Source: Planctomycetota bacterium (lineage in GTDB: Bacteria > Planctomycetota > Phycisphaerae > UBA1845). From it: a stretch of 27,131 bases of DNA. This document shows, piece after piece, positions 14,314-22,785 of the stretch (positions are counted from its first letter, which is position 1; each line of letters opens with the position of its first letter). Position numbers and translations under genes: made by a program. The notes under the pieces are model-generated. The model made no database searches. It was given only the letters and a program-made list of their open reading frames with translations, and had not been told where the DNA came from. The stretch covers positions 1-27,131 of the forward strand of contig JAJRSP010000111.1 in NCBI GenBank assembly GCA_024278775.1. Direction: 5' to 3'.

Positions 14314-16020
14314 ATGCCGAGTAGTGAGTTCCCCCGCCGTTTCCTTGACCAAGATGCTGCGCTGGACGACTGGGACGTGATCGAGCCCTATTTTGATGAT
14401 CTGCGCGATCGCGTGATCGGCGATACCGACGCACTCGAGCGGTGGTTGGTCGATTACAGTGAACTGATCGCCGCCGTCGACGAAGTGGGCACGGACCGTC
14501 ACGTCAAGATGACCTGTCAGACGGATGACGAACAGCGCAAGGCTGCTTTTCTTGACTTTATCGAGAACATCGATCCGAAGTGCAAACCGCGCTGTCACGA
14601 ACTCAACGTGAAGTACCTCGAAGCCGCAGCGGATACCAAACTGGATCCCAGCCGGTACCACGTGCTCGACCGCAGCATCCGCGCAAGTGTGGCACTGTTT
14701 CGCGAGGAGAACGTCGCACTCCAAACGGAGGAAGCCAAACTATCGCAGCAGTTTCAGGAAATCACCGGTGCGCAAATGGTCAACTTCGATGGCAAGGAAC
14801 AAACGCTCCAACAGCTTGCCATGTATGCGGAGCGTACCGATCGTGACCTTCGCCAACGGGCCTGGGAGGTGGAAACGACGCGGCGGTTGGAAGACGCCGA
14901 AGCACTGGAAGATATTTTCGATCAGATGATCGAGCTTCGTGGACGCATCGCCGCCCACGCCGACTGCCGCGACTACCGCGACTACGCGTTCAAGTCCAAA
15001 CAGCGGTTTGACTACACCCCGGAGGATTGTCTCGCGTTTCACGATGCCGTGGCGCATCGGGCTGTGCCGGTGTTTCGGGCCATGCAACGGGAGCGTATGG
15101 AAAACCTCGGACTCAGCGCGTTGCGTCCCTGGGACACGTCGGTGGATGTGTTCGGCCGGGAACCACTTCGTCCGTTCACCGGCAGCAACGAGCTGTGCGA
15201 CGGCGGATCGCGCGTGTTTCACCGTGTGGATCCTGAGCTCGGAGATCAATTCGACGAGATGCGCAAGGCCGGCTATCTCGATCTGGACAGCCGCAAGGGG
15301 AAAGCCCCCGGTGGTTATCAAGCCACCTATGACGAGGGTCGCCATCCGTTTATCTTCATGAACGCGGTCGGTGTCCAGCGAGATGTACGCACACTCATAC
15401 ACGAGGGTGGCCACGCGTTCCATTGCTACGCTGCGCGTCATGATGACCTGCTTCCCTACCGCAGCAGCCCGATCGAGTTTGCCGAGGTGGCCTCATTTGG
15501 TATGGAATTGCTCTCGATGGATTCGCTGGATGAGTTTTACACCGGGGATCAACTGGACCGGGCCAGGCGTTCTCAACTCGAAGGGATCGTTGCCCTGTTC
15601 CCGTGGGTGGCGACGATCGACGCCTTTCAACATTTTCTCTACACCACACCGGGTCATTCACGGGACGAACGCCGGGCGTACTGGTTGCAATTGCGCAAAC
15701 GCTTCGGAGGGATCGTCGACTACAGCGGCTACGAAGACGCGCTCGCGTTCGCCTGGCAACGACAGCTACACCTGTTCGAAGTGCCCTTTTACTACATCGA
15801 ATACGGCATCGCCAAACTCGGCGCACTCCAGGTGTGGCGCAACGCCATGAGTGATCGCGTAAAGGCCACCAAGCAGTACCGAGCGGCTCTGGCGCTCGGC
15901 GGCAGCCGTCCTCTACCGGAGCTGTTTGCCACGGCGGGGGCGACGTTCGATTTTTCAGAAAAGACGGTAGGACCGCTGATCGAACTCGTGCAGCATGAGC
16001 TGCAGAGGCTCCCGGCCTGA
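14314..16020 (+). CDS. M3-family oligoendopeptidase
   Basis: 568 residues, a normal length for PepF-like members. It is a zinc metallopeptidase that cleaves short peptides in the cytoplasm; no signal peptide is seen. The zinc site is clear: HEGGH (363-367), with H363 and H367 as ligands and E364 as catalytic base, and the third ligand E391 in EFAEVASFGMELL, 28 residues further on, as expected for M3. The N-terminal half is mostly helical, as in the family. GGAG is 9 bases before ATG 14314. The YihY gene follows 39 bases later and is probably co-transcribed, although no functional link is known. Confidence 0.93.
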   Translation: MPSSEFPRRFLDQDAALDDWDVIEPYFDDLRDRVIGDTDALERWLVDYSELIAAVDEVGTDRHVKMTCQTDDEQRKAAFLDFIENIDPKCKPRCHELNVKYLEAAADTKLDPSRYHVLDRSIRASVALFREENVALQTEEAKLSQQFQEITGAQMVNFDGKEQTLQQLAMYAERTDRDLRQRAWEVETTRRLEDAEALEDIFDQMIELRGRIAAHADCRDYRDYAFKSKQRFDYTPEDCLAFHDAVAHRAVPVFRAMQRERMENLGLSALRPWDTSVDVFGREPLRPFTGSNELCDGGSRVFHRVDPELGDQFDEMRKAGYLDLDSRKGKAPGGYQATYDEGRHPFIFMNAVGVQRDVRTLIHEGGHAFHCYAARHDDLLPYRSSPIEFAEVASFGMELLSMDSLDEFYTGDQLDRARRSQLEGIVALFPWVATIDAFQHFLYTTPGHSRDERRAYWLQLRKRFGGIVDYSGYEDALAFAWQRQLHLFEVPFYYIEYGIAKLGALQVWRNAMSDRVKATKQYRAALALGGSRPLPELFATAGATFDFSEKTVGPLIELVQHELQRLPA

Positions 16021-16059
16021 CGGATTCGGCAGCACACACGACCATAGGAAACGAACACG

Positions 16060-17430
16060 ATGAAGCACATACGCATCGTTCCCCCGTGGCTCAAACGGTT
16101 GCTCACCACGCCGACAGCCGAGTTGACCCGGTGGCAATTCGCCGTGAGATATTTCCTGGAACTCTGCCGCCACGGCGCGCGGCAGTTGCGCGACCATCGG
16201 GCCACGCAGATGGCGGCCGCGCTCGCGTTTCGAACCATCTTCGGGTTGATTCCTGTTTTTGTCATCGCCACGCTGCTCTTTCGTGCGTATGGCGGTGCCT
16301 CGCTCGTGAGCGACTTCACCGATCGGATGCTCTCGGCGGCTCACCTGACAGATGTGGCCAGCCCACAAGAAGGGATCACGCTGGGCGAGTGGGCGCGCAA
16401 TGCGATCCACCACATCAACACCAACCTTAGCGCAAGGACCATCGGCGTGGTTGGCGCGCTTGTCTTGGCTTGGGCGGCGATGGGGCTGCTTACGACCATC
16501 GAACGATGCTTCAATACCATTTGCCAGGCACAACAGCACCGGTCGCTACATCGCCGTGTGCCGTTGTATTGGATGACGGCCACCATCGGTCCGGCGTTGC
16601 TCTACTTCAGTTTCGTTTTCCAGAGTCGCCTTGTCCGATGGGTCAAAACGGCCGATGTGGGTGGCTCGTTGGCCGACGTCGCGGGGGTCGTGGTCGCGTT
16701 CGCCGCCACATGGCTATTTCTTCTGGCGCTCTACGAACTCCTACCCCACACTCAGGTGAAACTCGGAGCGGCGATTGCGGGTTCGCTGGTCGCCGCGGTG
16801 TTTTGGACCATCGCCACGCATGGTTTTAATACCTATGTCGGCTGGTCTTTCCACAGGGAAGGCTCCGTTTTCACTTTGCTCTACGGTACGCTCGGTCTGA
16901 TCCCGCTATTCATGTTTTGGATCTACATTCTATGGCTCATCGTGTTGTACGGACTGGAGCTGACCTCGCTGCTCCAATTTGTGGGAAACCGTCTTGACGG
17001 TACGATGCCGCACCGTCCGGATCTGCCGCCGCTCACAGATCCCGCTAGCATTGTGCCCGTCGCCCAGGTCGTGGCTGACCGTTTCGCACGTGGATTGGCC
17101 ACGTCGAGAGATGCGGTCGTCGAGGAGACCCAGCTTCCCGAGCGGGCTATAGAGCTGATGTTGGAGGCGTTGGCGAAAGACGGCATCCTGCACCGGGTAG
17201 AGGCTGACGCCGAACAAGCGTTCACCCTATCACGACCACCCGATTCAATATCCACCGCGGAGTTGTTGCGCATTGCCCAAGAACTCTCTCGCAGCGAGCA
17301 CGCTTCCTGCGGGTCCGCATGGTCTTGGGTCCAAAGGCTGCACGACGCACAGCTCGAACTCAGCGTCCACAAAACATTGGTCGAGTTGTGGCGTGATCGT
17401 TCGGAAAACCCCCACGCCACGGCTGGTTAA
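16060..17430 (+). CDS. YihY/BrkB-family inner membrane protein
   Basis: 456 residues. Six membrane helices are visible (about 55-75, 127-147, 168-188, 205-227, 235-255, 272-298), with the family signature YGTLGLIPLFMFWIYILWLI (275-294). Biochemical function is unsettled; members have been called virulence factor BrkB and, wrongly, RNase BN. The C-terminal about 130 residues form a soluble tail whose middle (VEETQLPERAIELMLEALAK) looks like a winged-helix module, found in some longer members. AGGAAA lies upstream of ATG 16060. Its stop overlaps that of the converging zinc-ribbon gene. Confidence 0.9.
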   Translation: MKHIRIVPPWLKRLLTTPTAELTRWQFAVRYFLELCRHGARQLRDHRATQMAAALAFRTIFGLIPVFVIATLLFRAYGGASLVSDFTDRMLSAAHLTDVASPQEGITLGEWARNAIHHINTNLSARTIGVVGALVLAWAAMGLLTTIERCFNTICQAQQHRSLHRRVPLYWMTATIGPALLYFSFVFQSRLVRWVKTADVGGSLADVAGVVVAFAATWLFLLALYELLPHTQVKLGAAIAGSLVAAVFWTIATHGFNTYVGWSFHREGSVFTLLYGTLGLIPLFMFWIYILWLIVLYGLELTSLLQFVGNRLDGTMPHRPDLPPLTDPASIVPVAQVVADRFARGLATSRDAVVEETQLPERAIELMLEALAKDGILHRVEADAEQAFTLSRPPDSISTAELLRIAQELSRSEHASCGSAWSWVQRLHDAQLELSVHKTLVELWRDRSENPHATAG

Positions 17431-17939
17431 TAGAACAATGTCAGCACCACGTGCGGCTCGGCGTGCTTTCCTTCGAACATGCCGATGGTCGAGTTCGAAA
17501 ACTTAATCGTGATGTTTTCGTTCTCGTCAAGCCAGTCGTTAATCAACTCGCTCATGTAGTCCAGCGCCGAGGCAGTCAACTTGGAATGAAACGTTCGGCA
17601 TCGTGTGGCCGAAATCGCCCGGGTGTCCAGCGGACGCTTGTATTTCGAATCATCCCAGCCATGGGCACCCCCGAGCATGGCGGACGAAGACTGGATGCGG
17701 GAGGAGGTCATGTCGACCTGGGTATCTTCCTCTCCGCCGTCGTCGAACTCGATCGGTGCCAACGCACCCGTCCCCGAAGCCGCTGCCGATTCCTCTGCCC
17801 TCTCGAAGTCGACGAGGCAGGGTGGACACAGCAGCTTGCCATCGGCATATCGCGCGATACCCTGATCAAGATGCTCTTTGTAGATCGTCGCACCGCACTC
17901 ACCACATGTGCTGTGCTGTTCCTCTTCGACATGCTTCAT
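17427..17939 (-). CDS. Zinc-ribbon protein of unknown function
   Basis: 170 residues from ATG 17939, 8 bases after AAGGAG; the GTG at 17948 lies too close to that site. Residues 12-41 form a treble-clef or ribbon-like metal site, CGEC (12-15) and CPPC (38-41), with about 22 residues between. The middle (about 45-100) is acidic and Ser-rich. The C-terminal half (about 100-170) ends in short strands, NITIKFSNSTIGMFEGK, and looks like a small folded domain unknown to me. Last gene of the minus-strand string, 44 bases after deoC. It could be a regulator or an RNA-binding adaptor, but nothing shows which. Confidence 0.78.
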   Translation of the reverse strand: MKHVEEEQHSTCGECGATIYKEHLDQGIARYADGKLLCPPCLVDFERAEESAAASGTGALAPIEFDDGGEEDTQVDMTSSRIQSSSAMLGGAHGWDDSKYKRPLDTRAISATRCRTFHSKLTASALDYMSELINDWLDENENITIKFSNSTIGMFEGKHAEPHVVLTLFY

Positions 17940-17983
17940 GACACGCACTCCTTGACAAGGCCTCGAAGATCATCCACAGACCG

Positions 17984-18739
17984 TCAACGCGGCGGAGACC
18001 CTCCTCGTTGTTGAAGAGTCTCGACAAGGGCTACGCCCGATGAGGTGCCAATCCGACACGCTCCGGCCGCAACCATAGCTGAAAATGCCTCCACCGTTCG
18101 AATGCCACCCGAAGCCTTGACGCGAATAGGCGACGCGTGACGGTGCAATAATCGTACATGCTCGACCGTGGCCCCGCCAGCGGGATGAAATCCGGTCGAG
18201 GTCTTCACAAAATCAGCTTCTCCCTCGGCCGCACAACGGCAGCCCAAGATCATTTGCTCCTCCGTTAGGGCGGCCGTCTCCAGAATCACCTTCAGCAGAG
18301 CACCTGGCATCTGGTGGACCACGCCGCTTACGGCCTCAATCTCTTTCCGGACGGCGATGCGATCCCCCGAACACAGTGCCCCCAGCGAAACCACCATGTC
18401 GATCTCACGGGCACCGTCCTCGATCGCCCGAGCCGCTTCGGCGGCCTTCACCTCGGTCGTGTTGGCACCCAGCGGAAACCCCACCACCGATGCCACGACC
18501 GGATGATCTTGACCTGGTGCCTCGCCCCCGGATTCGCGGCACCACGACGATGGCGATAGGGCCTCGACAGCCGCCGGAACAAGCCAGGGATTCACACAAA
18601 CCGCGAAGAATCCACAGCGGAGTGCCTCTGCGCAGAGCCGCCGAACATCATCGACGCCCGCCTCCGGGGCGAGCAAGGTGTGATCGATCATGCGGGCGGC
18701 GGAGGCCGCGCTAAGCTCTGAAAAGTGGGAATCATCCAT
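17984..18739 (-). CDS. deoC: Deoxyribose-phosphate aldolase
   Basis: 251 residues. It splits 2-deoxy-D-ribose 5-phosphate into acetaldehyde and glyceraldehyde 3-phosphate during deoxynucleoside breakdown. The class I aldolase residues are in place: D114 (EIDMV), Schiff-base lysine K179 in DFVKTSTGF, and K208 in VKASGGIRT. MIDHTLLAP (17-25) is the typical N-terminal start of the barrel. An insertion at about 62-80 (SPSSWCRESGGEAPG...) lengthens one loop relative to usual homologues. Its ATG overlaps the stop of the upstream YkgJ-like gene by 8 bases, which implies translational coupling. No other deo genes are nearby. Confidence 0.95.
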   Translation of the reverse strand: MDDSHFSELSAASAARMIDHTLLAPEAGVDDVRRLCAEALRCGFFAVCVNPWLVPAAVEALSPSSWCRESGGEAPGQDHPVVASVVGFPLGANTTEVKAAEAARAIEDGAREIDMVVSLGALCSGDRIAVRKEIEAVSGVVHQMPGALLKVILETAALTEEQMILGCRCAAEGEADFVKTSTGFHPAGGATVEHVRLLHRHASPIRVKASGGIRTVEAFSAMVAAGACRIGTSSGVALVETLQQRGGSPPR

Positions 18740-20009
18740 TCTCGTCGTCCACCAGCCGATTCGCTGCCACGAGACGAGCCACGCCGTCGTTTTGCAGCAA
18801 ATACCTCACTCGGGCACGCTCGGCCACCGTACCCAATGCCGGCAGGCGAGACGCCGCGCGATCCACGACGCCGAGCACACGGCCGACATCCTCAAACGTC
18901 AGCCGTGCCCGACGCTCACCGGCCGCACGATACCGCGCAAGCCAACCGACCACGGCCACCGAGAGCCACAACGCCGTGATCCCCACAAACATCGGCCAGC
19001 CGTAGTACCCCCGTCCGAACACGCTCCGTCCCTGAAGTCTGGCGAGCAGATAACGACGCAGCAGGTCTTCGATTCGCTCATGGTCTGCGCTGGCCGGACA
19101 AACCGCCTCCACCTCATCAAACGTCGGTCCGCAGGAAAACTCCGGCAGGTGTGGCACGACACCACGCCCACGCAAAAACTTTTTCGCACTGCGCAACTGC
19201 CCCCACCGACGGGCGGCACGAGCGAAAAGCGACCGTCGCTGTTGAAGCGTGAGGTGCTCTGCATGCGCAAACGCCAATTGTCGAAGAAAACCGCCCTGCC
19301 GTGGGGTGGGGCGATCCGGCGTGCCGCTGGGGGACTGACCCGCCGCACCAAGCAGAAGATCGAGCAGCTCCGCAAAACGCGGTCCGCGTACCTTTTCGTA
19401 ACGCGCCTCGTGCAAGGTGGTCGTCGCACGCGCTACGTCTATCAGACGAACAACCAGCGGAGCCTCTTCGGCCGCCAACGATCTCGATACACGCCCGATC
19501 ACCGCGTCAATCTCATCCGGCGAGGCCGGCACGCCGCGCGACAAATCAGCCTCGTGCTTGGCAAGACTGCGCCGCGGCAGCAGATTGGCCGGCGCCGACA
19601 CACTATGACGATGCTGAAGAATCGGCTCGCCCTTAGAGTCGATCACGCTTGGGCAGTCAAACCGGAGCGAAGCTTGCCAGCCGTGATCCGCCTCACGCAC
19701 GGAAAAAGGAAAGATGCGACATGCCAGCGGCTTTTGTGATTCTCCAAAGTCGCGATGAATCATGCAACGGTTGTCTTCGAGAAACACGCAGGTTCCATCG
19801 TCGCGTTTGTTCAGCGCCCAGCCTCGCCCCACGCGGACATACGGGGCGACGCCGAGCTTGTCCGCCCAGCCCTGCTCATCGATGGTGGTTCGTTCCGATT
19901 CGCTGATGCTTCCGACCAAACTGCGGCAACAGTCTCCGCAGCTATGGCATGACCAGCGTTGCCCGGACACCTTGGGCATGAGCACGGGAAGTGATCGCGA
20001 GGGGTTCAT
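18732..20009 (-). CDS. YkgJ/FliB-like cysteine-cluster protein with long C-terminal extension
   Basis: 425 residues from ATG 20009; an upstream GTG at 20036 is possible but less likely. The N-terminal about 130 residues hold the cysteine-cluster signature: CHSCGDCC (21-28), C74, C82 (NRCMIH) and C97 (KPLACRIFPF). This family binds metal, probably a zinc or Fe-S centre; FliB members methylate flagellin lysines, others have no known role. About 300 extra residues follow, ending with one hydrophobic helix (about 347-367, PMFVGITALWLSVAVVGWLA) and a short Arg-rich tail, so the protein is probably membrane-attached. Translationally coupled to deoC. Substrate unknown. Confidence 0.8.
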   Translation of the reverse strand: MNPSRSLPVLMPKVSGQRWSCHSCGDCCRSLVGSISESERTTIDEQGWADKLGVAPYVRVGRGWALNKRDDGTCVFLEDNRCMIHRDFGESQKPLACRIFPFSVREADHGWQASLRFDCPSVIDSKGEPILQHRHSVSAPANLLPRRSLAKHEADLSRGVPASPDEIDAVIGRVSRSLAAEEAPLVVRLIDVARATTTLHEARYEKVRGPRFAELLDLLLGAAGQSPSGTPDRPTPRQGGFLRQLAFAHAEHLTLQQRRSLFARAARRWGQLRSAKKFLRGRGVVPHLPEFSCGPTFDEVEAVCPASADHERIEDLLRRYLLARLQGRSVFGRGYYGWPMFVGITALWLSVAVVGWLARYRAAGERRARLTFEDVGRVLGVVDRAASRLPALGTVAERARVRYLLQNDGVARLVAANRLVDDENG

Positions 20010-20078
20010 GGGTGGATTGTGGTCGCTATTGAACACGTTCGCAAACGCTGAGCCGCACCGTCGTCATGGGCCACGGTG

Positions 20079-20666
20079 TTACCGTTGCGTCGCGCGATCC
20101 ACGTGCGCCTTTACTACGTCGAGCGAGCGATCCGCATAGTCCATCTGTGCCGCGAGCTGACACGTGGTAATTCGCATCCCGGAAGACCCCATGAATTTGC
20201 AGTGGGCGTCCGTCCCTCCCTCGACGGCATCTCCGAAATCGGTCGTGTTTGTATGCAGCCAGGTCGACACGACCTGAGACGAGGAGATCGCATAGATCAA
20301 CACCGTCACATCTGACGGCGCAAACTCATACGCCTTGGCCAGCACAAGTTCAACGCAGGCTCCGATCGGGTGCCGATGTGCGGTCGCACAAAGCGCCTCA
20401 TAGTCACGCCGGGCCTCGGCACTGCTCTCCCGTAGAAAACAGATCGCCTCGATCGTGCCGAGCCGGTCTTCGGTCGAACCGCGTAGCTCGAACGCCCCAT
20501 GCTCATCGACACGATAAATCTCATACGCCGTACCGCCGCGATACTCCGGCAATGCGCGGAGCATACGCACCTCATTGGCCGTATAACCGACCGAGACGTG
20601 ATCCCCGAAATCGTACACATACAACCCGGCATATCGGTATGGATCGTGAACCGGCGGCAGTTTCAC
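20079..20666 (-). CDS. Hypothetical protein downstream of tyrS
   Basis: 195 residues starting at GTG 20666, 21 bases after the tyrS stop; the next ATG is at residue 34, which would remove the well-structured YAGLYVYDFGDHVSVGYTAN. A G-rich stretch upstream may act as ribosome site. No membrane segment or signal. Alternating strands and helices with several Tyr and Cys residues suggest a compact cytoplasmic domain. I do not recognise a family. The tight spacing indicates it belongs to the rny-ymdB-tyrS transcript. The next gene starts 69 bases later. Confidence 0.72.
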   Translation of the reverse strand: MKLPPVHDPYRYAGLYVYDFGDHVSVGYTANEVRMLRALPEYRGGTAYEIYRVDEHGAFELRGSTEDRLGTIEAICFLRESSAEARRDYEALCATAHRHPIGACVELVLAKAYEFAPSDVTVLIYAISSSQVVSTWLHTNTTDFGDAVEGGTDAHCKFMGSSGMRITTCQLAAQMDYADRSLDVVKAHVDRATQR

Positions 20667-20687
20667 CTTGTCTATCCCCCGCCACCC

Positions 20688-21902
20688 CTACGACACGATC
20701 AGACGAACGAATTTCCGCTTGCCCCGTTGCAACACATCACCGGTCTTGATCGCCACGGGCGATTCATCCGCGATGACCGTACCGTTGAGCCGTGCGCCGC
20801 CTTCCTTAATGAGCCGTCGAGCCGAGCCGCGAGACTTCTCAGCGAGGCATGACACCAGCAGATCCACCGGTGACACCTGGCCGCCTTGAACCACAGCCGG
20901 GTCCACGGACACCTCGGGTATATCATCCGGCAGACCGCCACCGCCACCATGCACGCGACGAAACTCTTCCGCGGCTGCGTCGGCGGCACCGGTCGAGTGG
21001 TATTGGGCGATGATCCGCTTGGCCAGCAACTCCTTGGCGTCGCGCGGATTGTGCCGTGCCGGATCGGTCAGCGCGGCGATCTCCTCTTCCGGTGTTCGCG
21101 TCAGCAACTCAAAATAGCTACGCATCAGTTCATCCGGGATGCGCATGACTTTTCCGAACATCTCGCTCGGACTATCGGTGACGGCGATGTAGTTTCCGAG
21201 CGATTTGCTCATTTTTTCGACGCCGTCGGTCCCTACCAGGAGCGGCATCACCATCACAATCTGCGGCGGCTGCCCGGCGTGTCTCTGCAAGTCCCGGCCG
21301 CAGAGGTTGTTGAACGTCTGGTCCGTGCCGCCGAGTTCGACATCCGCCTCCACGGCCACGCTGTCATGCGCCTGCATCAGCGGGTAGAGCAGTTCGTGCA
21401 GGTAAATCTCTTTTCCTTCGGACTGCCGCTTGGCAAAGGTATCCCGTTCCAGCATGCGGGCGACGGTCATCTGACTCATCAGACGAATCACGTCGGAAAA
21501 CGTCATCGGCGTGAGCCACTCGCTGTTGTGTCGTACTTCGAGCTTGTCCGGAGAGAGATCAAGCACCGTACCCGCCTGTTCGAGGTAGGTCTGCGCATTG
21601 GCCTCGACCTGCGACTTCGTCAGCACCGGTCGTGCCTTGGATCGCCCGGTCGGATCGCCGATCATGGCCGTATAATCGCCAATGATGAGCACCGCTTGGT
21701 GACCGGCATCTTGAAACTGCCGGAGCTTTCCGAGTACGACAGTGTGACCGAGCGTCAGGTCCGGCGCGGTAGGGTCCATGCCCAGTTTCACGCGCAGACG
21801 CTTTCCGGACGCGATACGATCGGCCAACTCTTTGGGTGAATAGGTTTGATCGGCCCCACGAAGTAGCAGCGACAAAGAATCGGAAGGAGTCGTATGGCTC
21901 AT
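20688..21902 (-). CDS. tyrS: Tyrosyl-tRNA synthetase
   Basis: 404 residues from ATG 21902, with GAGG 9 bases upstream; the frame continues upstream through the ymdB end but that part is not homologous. Charges tRNA-Tyr with tyrosine using ATP. Class I signatures: the HIGH variant TLGHT (50-54), then the GGTDQTFN tyrosine-pocket region (191-198) and KMSKS (230-234). The last about 60 residues form an S4 RNA-binding domain (SRGSARRLIKEGGARLNGTV). The LGHT form and length match the TyrZ-like bacterial subgroup. It begins 10 bases after the ymdB stop, so the two are cotranscribed. No T-box-like leader is visible, since it is internal to an operon. Confidence 0.96.
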   Translation of the reverse strand: MSHTTPSDSLSLLLRGADQTYSPKELADRIASGKRLRVKLGMDPTAPDLTLGHTVVLGKLRQFQDAGHQAVLIIGDYTAMIGDPTGRSKARPVLTKSQVEANAQTYLEQAGTVLDLSPDKLEVRHNSEWLTPMTFSDVIRLMSQMTVARMLERDTFAKRQSEGKEIYLHELLYPLMQAHDSVAVEADVELGGTDQTFNNLCGRDLQRHAGQPPQIVMVMPLLVGTDGVEKMSKSLGNYIAVTDSPSEMFGKVMRIPDELMRSYFELLTRTPEEEIAALTDPARHNPRDAKELLAKRIIAQYHSTGAADAAAEEFRRVHGGGGGLPDDIPEVSVDPAVVQGGQVSPVDLLVSCLAEKSRGSARRLIKEGGARLNGTVIADESPVAIKTGDVLQRGKRKFVRLIVS

Positions 21903-21912
21903 GTCGTCCGCC

Positions 21913-22704
21913 TCACCTTGGCTTATAACAGATACGTTCCACGTGCGTGGCCCGACCGGTGACCGAATCGACCGAGACAAGAATACCACACATGCGCGCG
22001 TCGTCCTCGGCCACGTCAAACGAACACGGCACACCGCTGACCATCGCACTGATCACGCGGTGTTTGTCGCGGCCAAGCACGGAGTCATAAGGACCGGTCA
22101 TGCCCAGGTCGGAAATATAAGCCGTACCTTGCGGCAACACGCGCTCATCAGCCGTGGGGATGTGCGTGTGTGTGCCGAACACGACGCTCACCTTCCCGTC
22201 TAAGCGCCATCCCATCGCCACCTTTTCGCTCGTGACCTCGGCGTGAATCTCCACGACGACTATTTTTACGTCGGTTGGGATCCTGGCAAGCGTTCGCTCG
22301 ACGGCCGTAAACGGACAGTCGCCCATCGGCTTCATGTGCATACGCCCGAGTACGGAAAGCACGGCTACCCGTGCCCCGGAGGCCGTTTCATAGACCGCGA
22401 AACTCTTTCCGGGTGCCATAATCGGCAGATTGGCCGGGCGGCATATGTTGTCCTCGGTCTCGAGTACGGGAATGATATCGCGTCGACGGTAGACGTGGTC
22501 ACCGAGCGTCAGCAAGTGGGCACCGCTCGCCACGATTTTCTTGTAGAGCGATGCGGTCAGGCCGGATCCGGAAGCGGCGTTTTCGGCATTGACGATCACG
22601 CAATCGACACCGTGAGCCGGTACGATCTCCTCCAGCCCCTCTTGCAACACCCGTCTGCCCGGTGTGCCGACGACATCACCCACACAAAGAATCTTAAGTT
22701 CCAT
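21913..22704 (-). CDS. ymdB: YmdB-family metallophosphoesterase
   Basis: 263 residues from ATG 22704. YmdB proteins are binuclear-metal phosphodiesterases; the Bacillus member hydrolyses 2',3'-cyclic nucleotides and affects biofilm and motility decisions. Conserved metal ligands: D10 (CVGDVVG), E41 (NAENAAS), the GDH variant at 68-70 where many members have GNH, then VEIHAEVTSEK and the GTHTHIPTADERVLP block. The usual YISDLGMTGP follows. It lies 81 bases after rny, the same order as in Bacillus, where rny and ymdB are neighbours. No Shine-Dalgarno is evident; the start is preceded by GATCGATC. Confidence 0.93.
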   Translation of the reverse strand: MELKILCVGDVVGTPGRRVLQEGLEEIVPAHGVDCVIVNAENAASGSGLTASLYKKIVASGAHLLTLGDHVYRRRDIIPVLETEDNICRPANLPIMAPGKSFAVYETASGARVAVLSVLGRMHMKPMGDCPFTAVERTLARIPTDVKIVVVEIHAEVTSEKVAMGWRLDGKVSVVFGTHTHIPTADERVLPQGTAYISDLGMTGPYDSVLGRDKHRVISAMVSGVPCSFDVAEDDARMCGILVSVDSVTGRATHVERICYKPR

Positions 22705-22785
22705 GATCGATCCCGCGGCCTGGAATTCAACTCGACCGCTGGTGCGGCGGCGTCGCGTCGGCCAACATGACACCGTTGGGTGGGA

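Noticed and set aside
18690..19739. 349-codon plus-strand frame opposite the YkgJ-like gene
   Set aside because: It is antisense to the conserved cysteine signature and has no recognisable domain.
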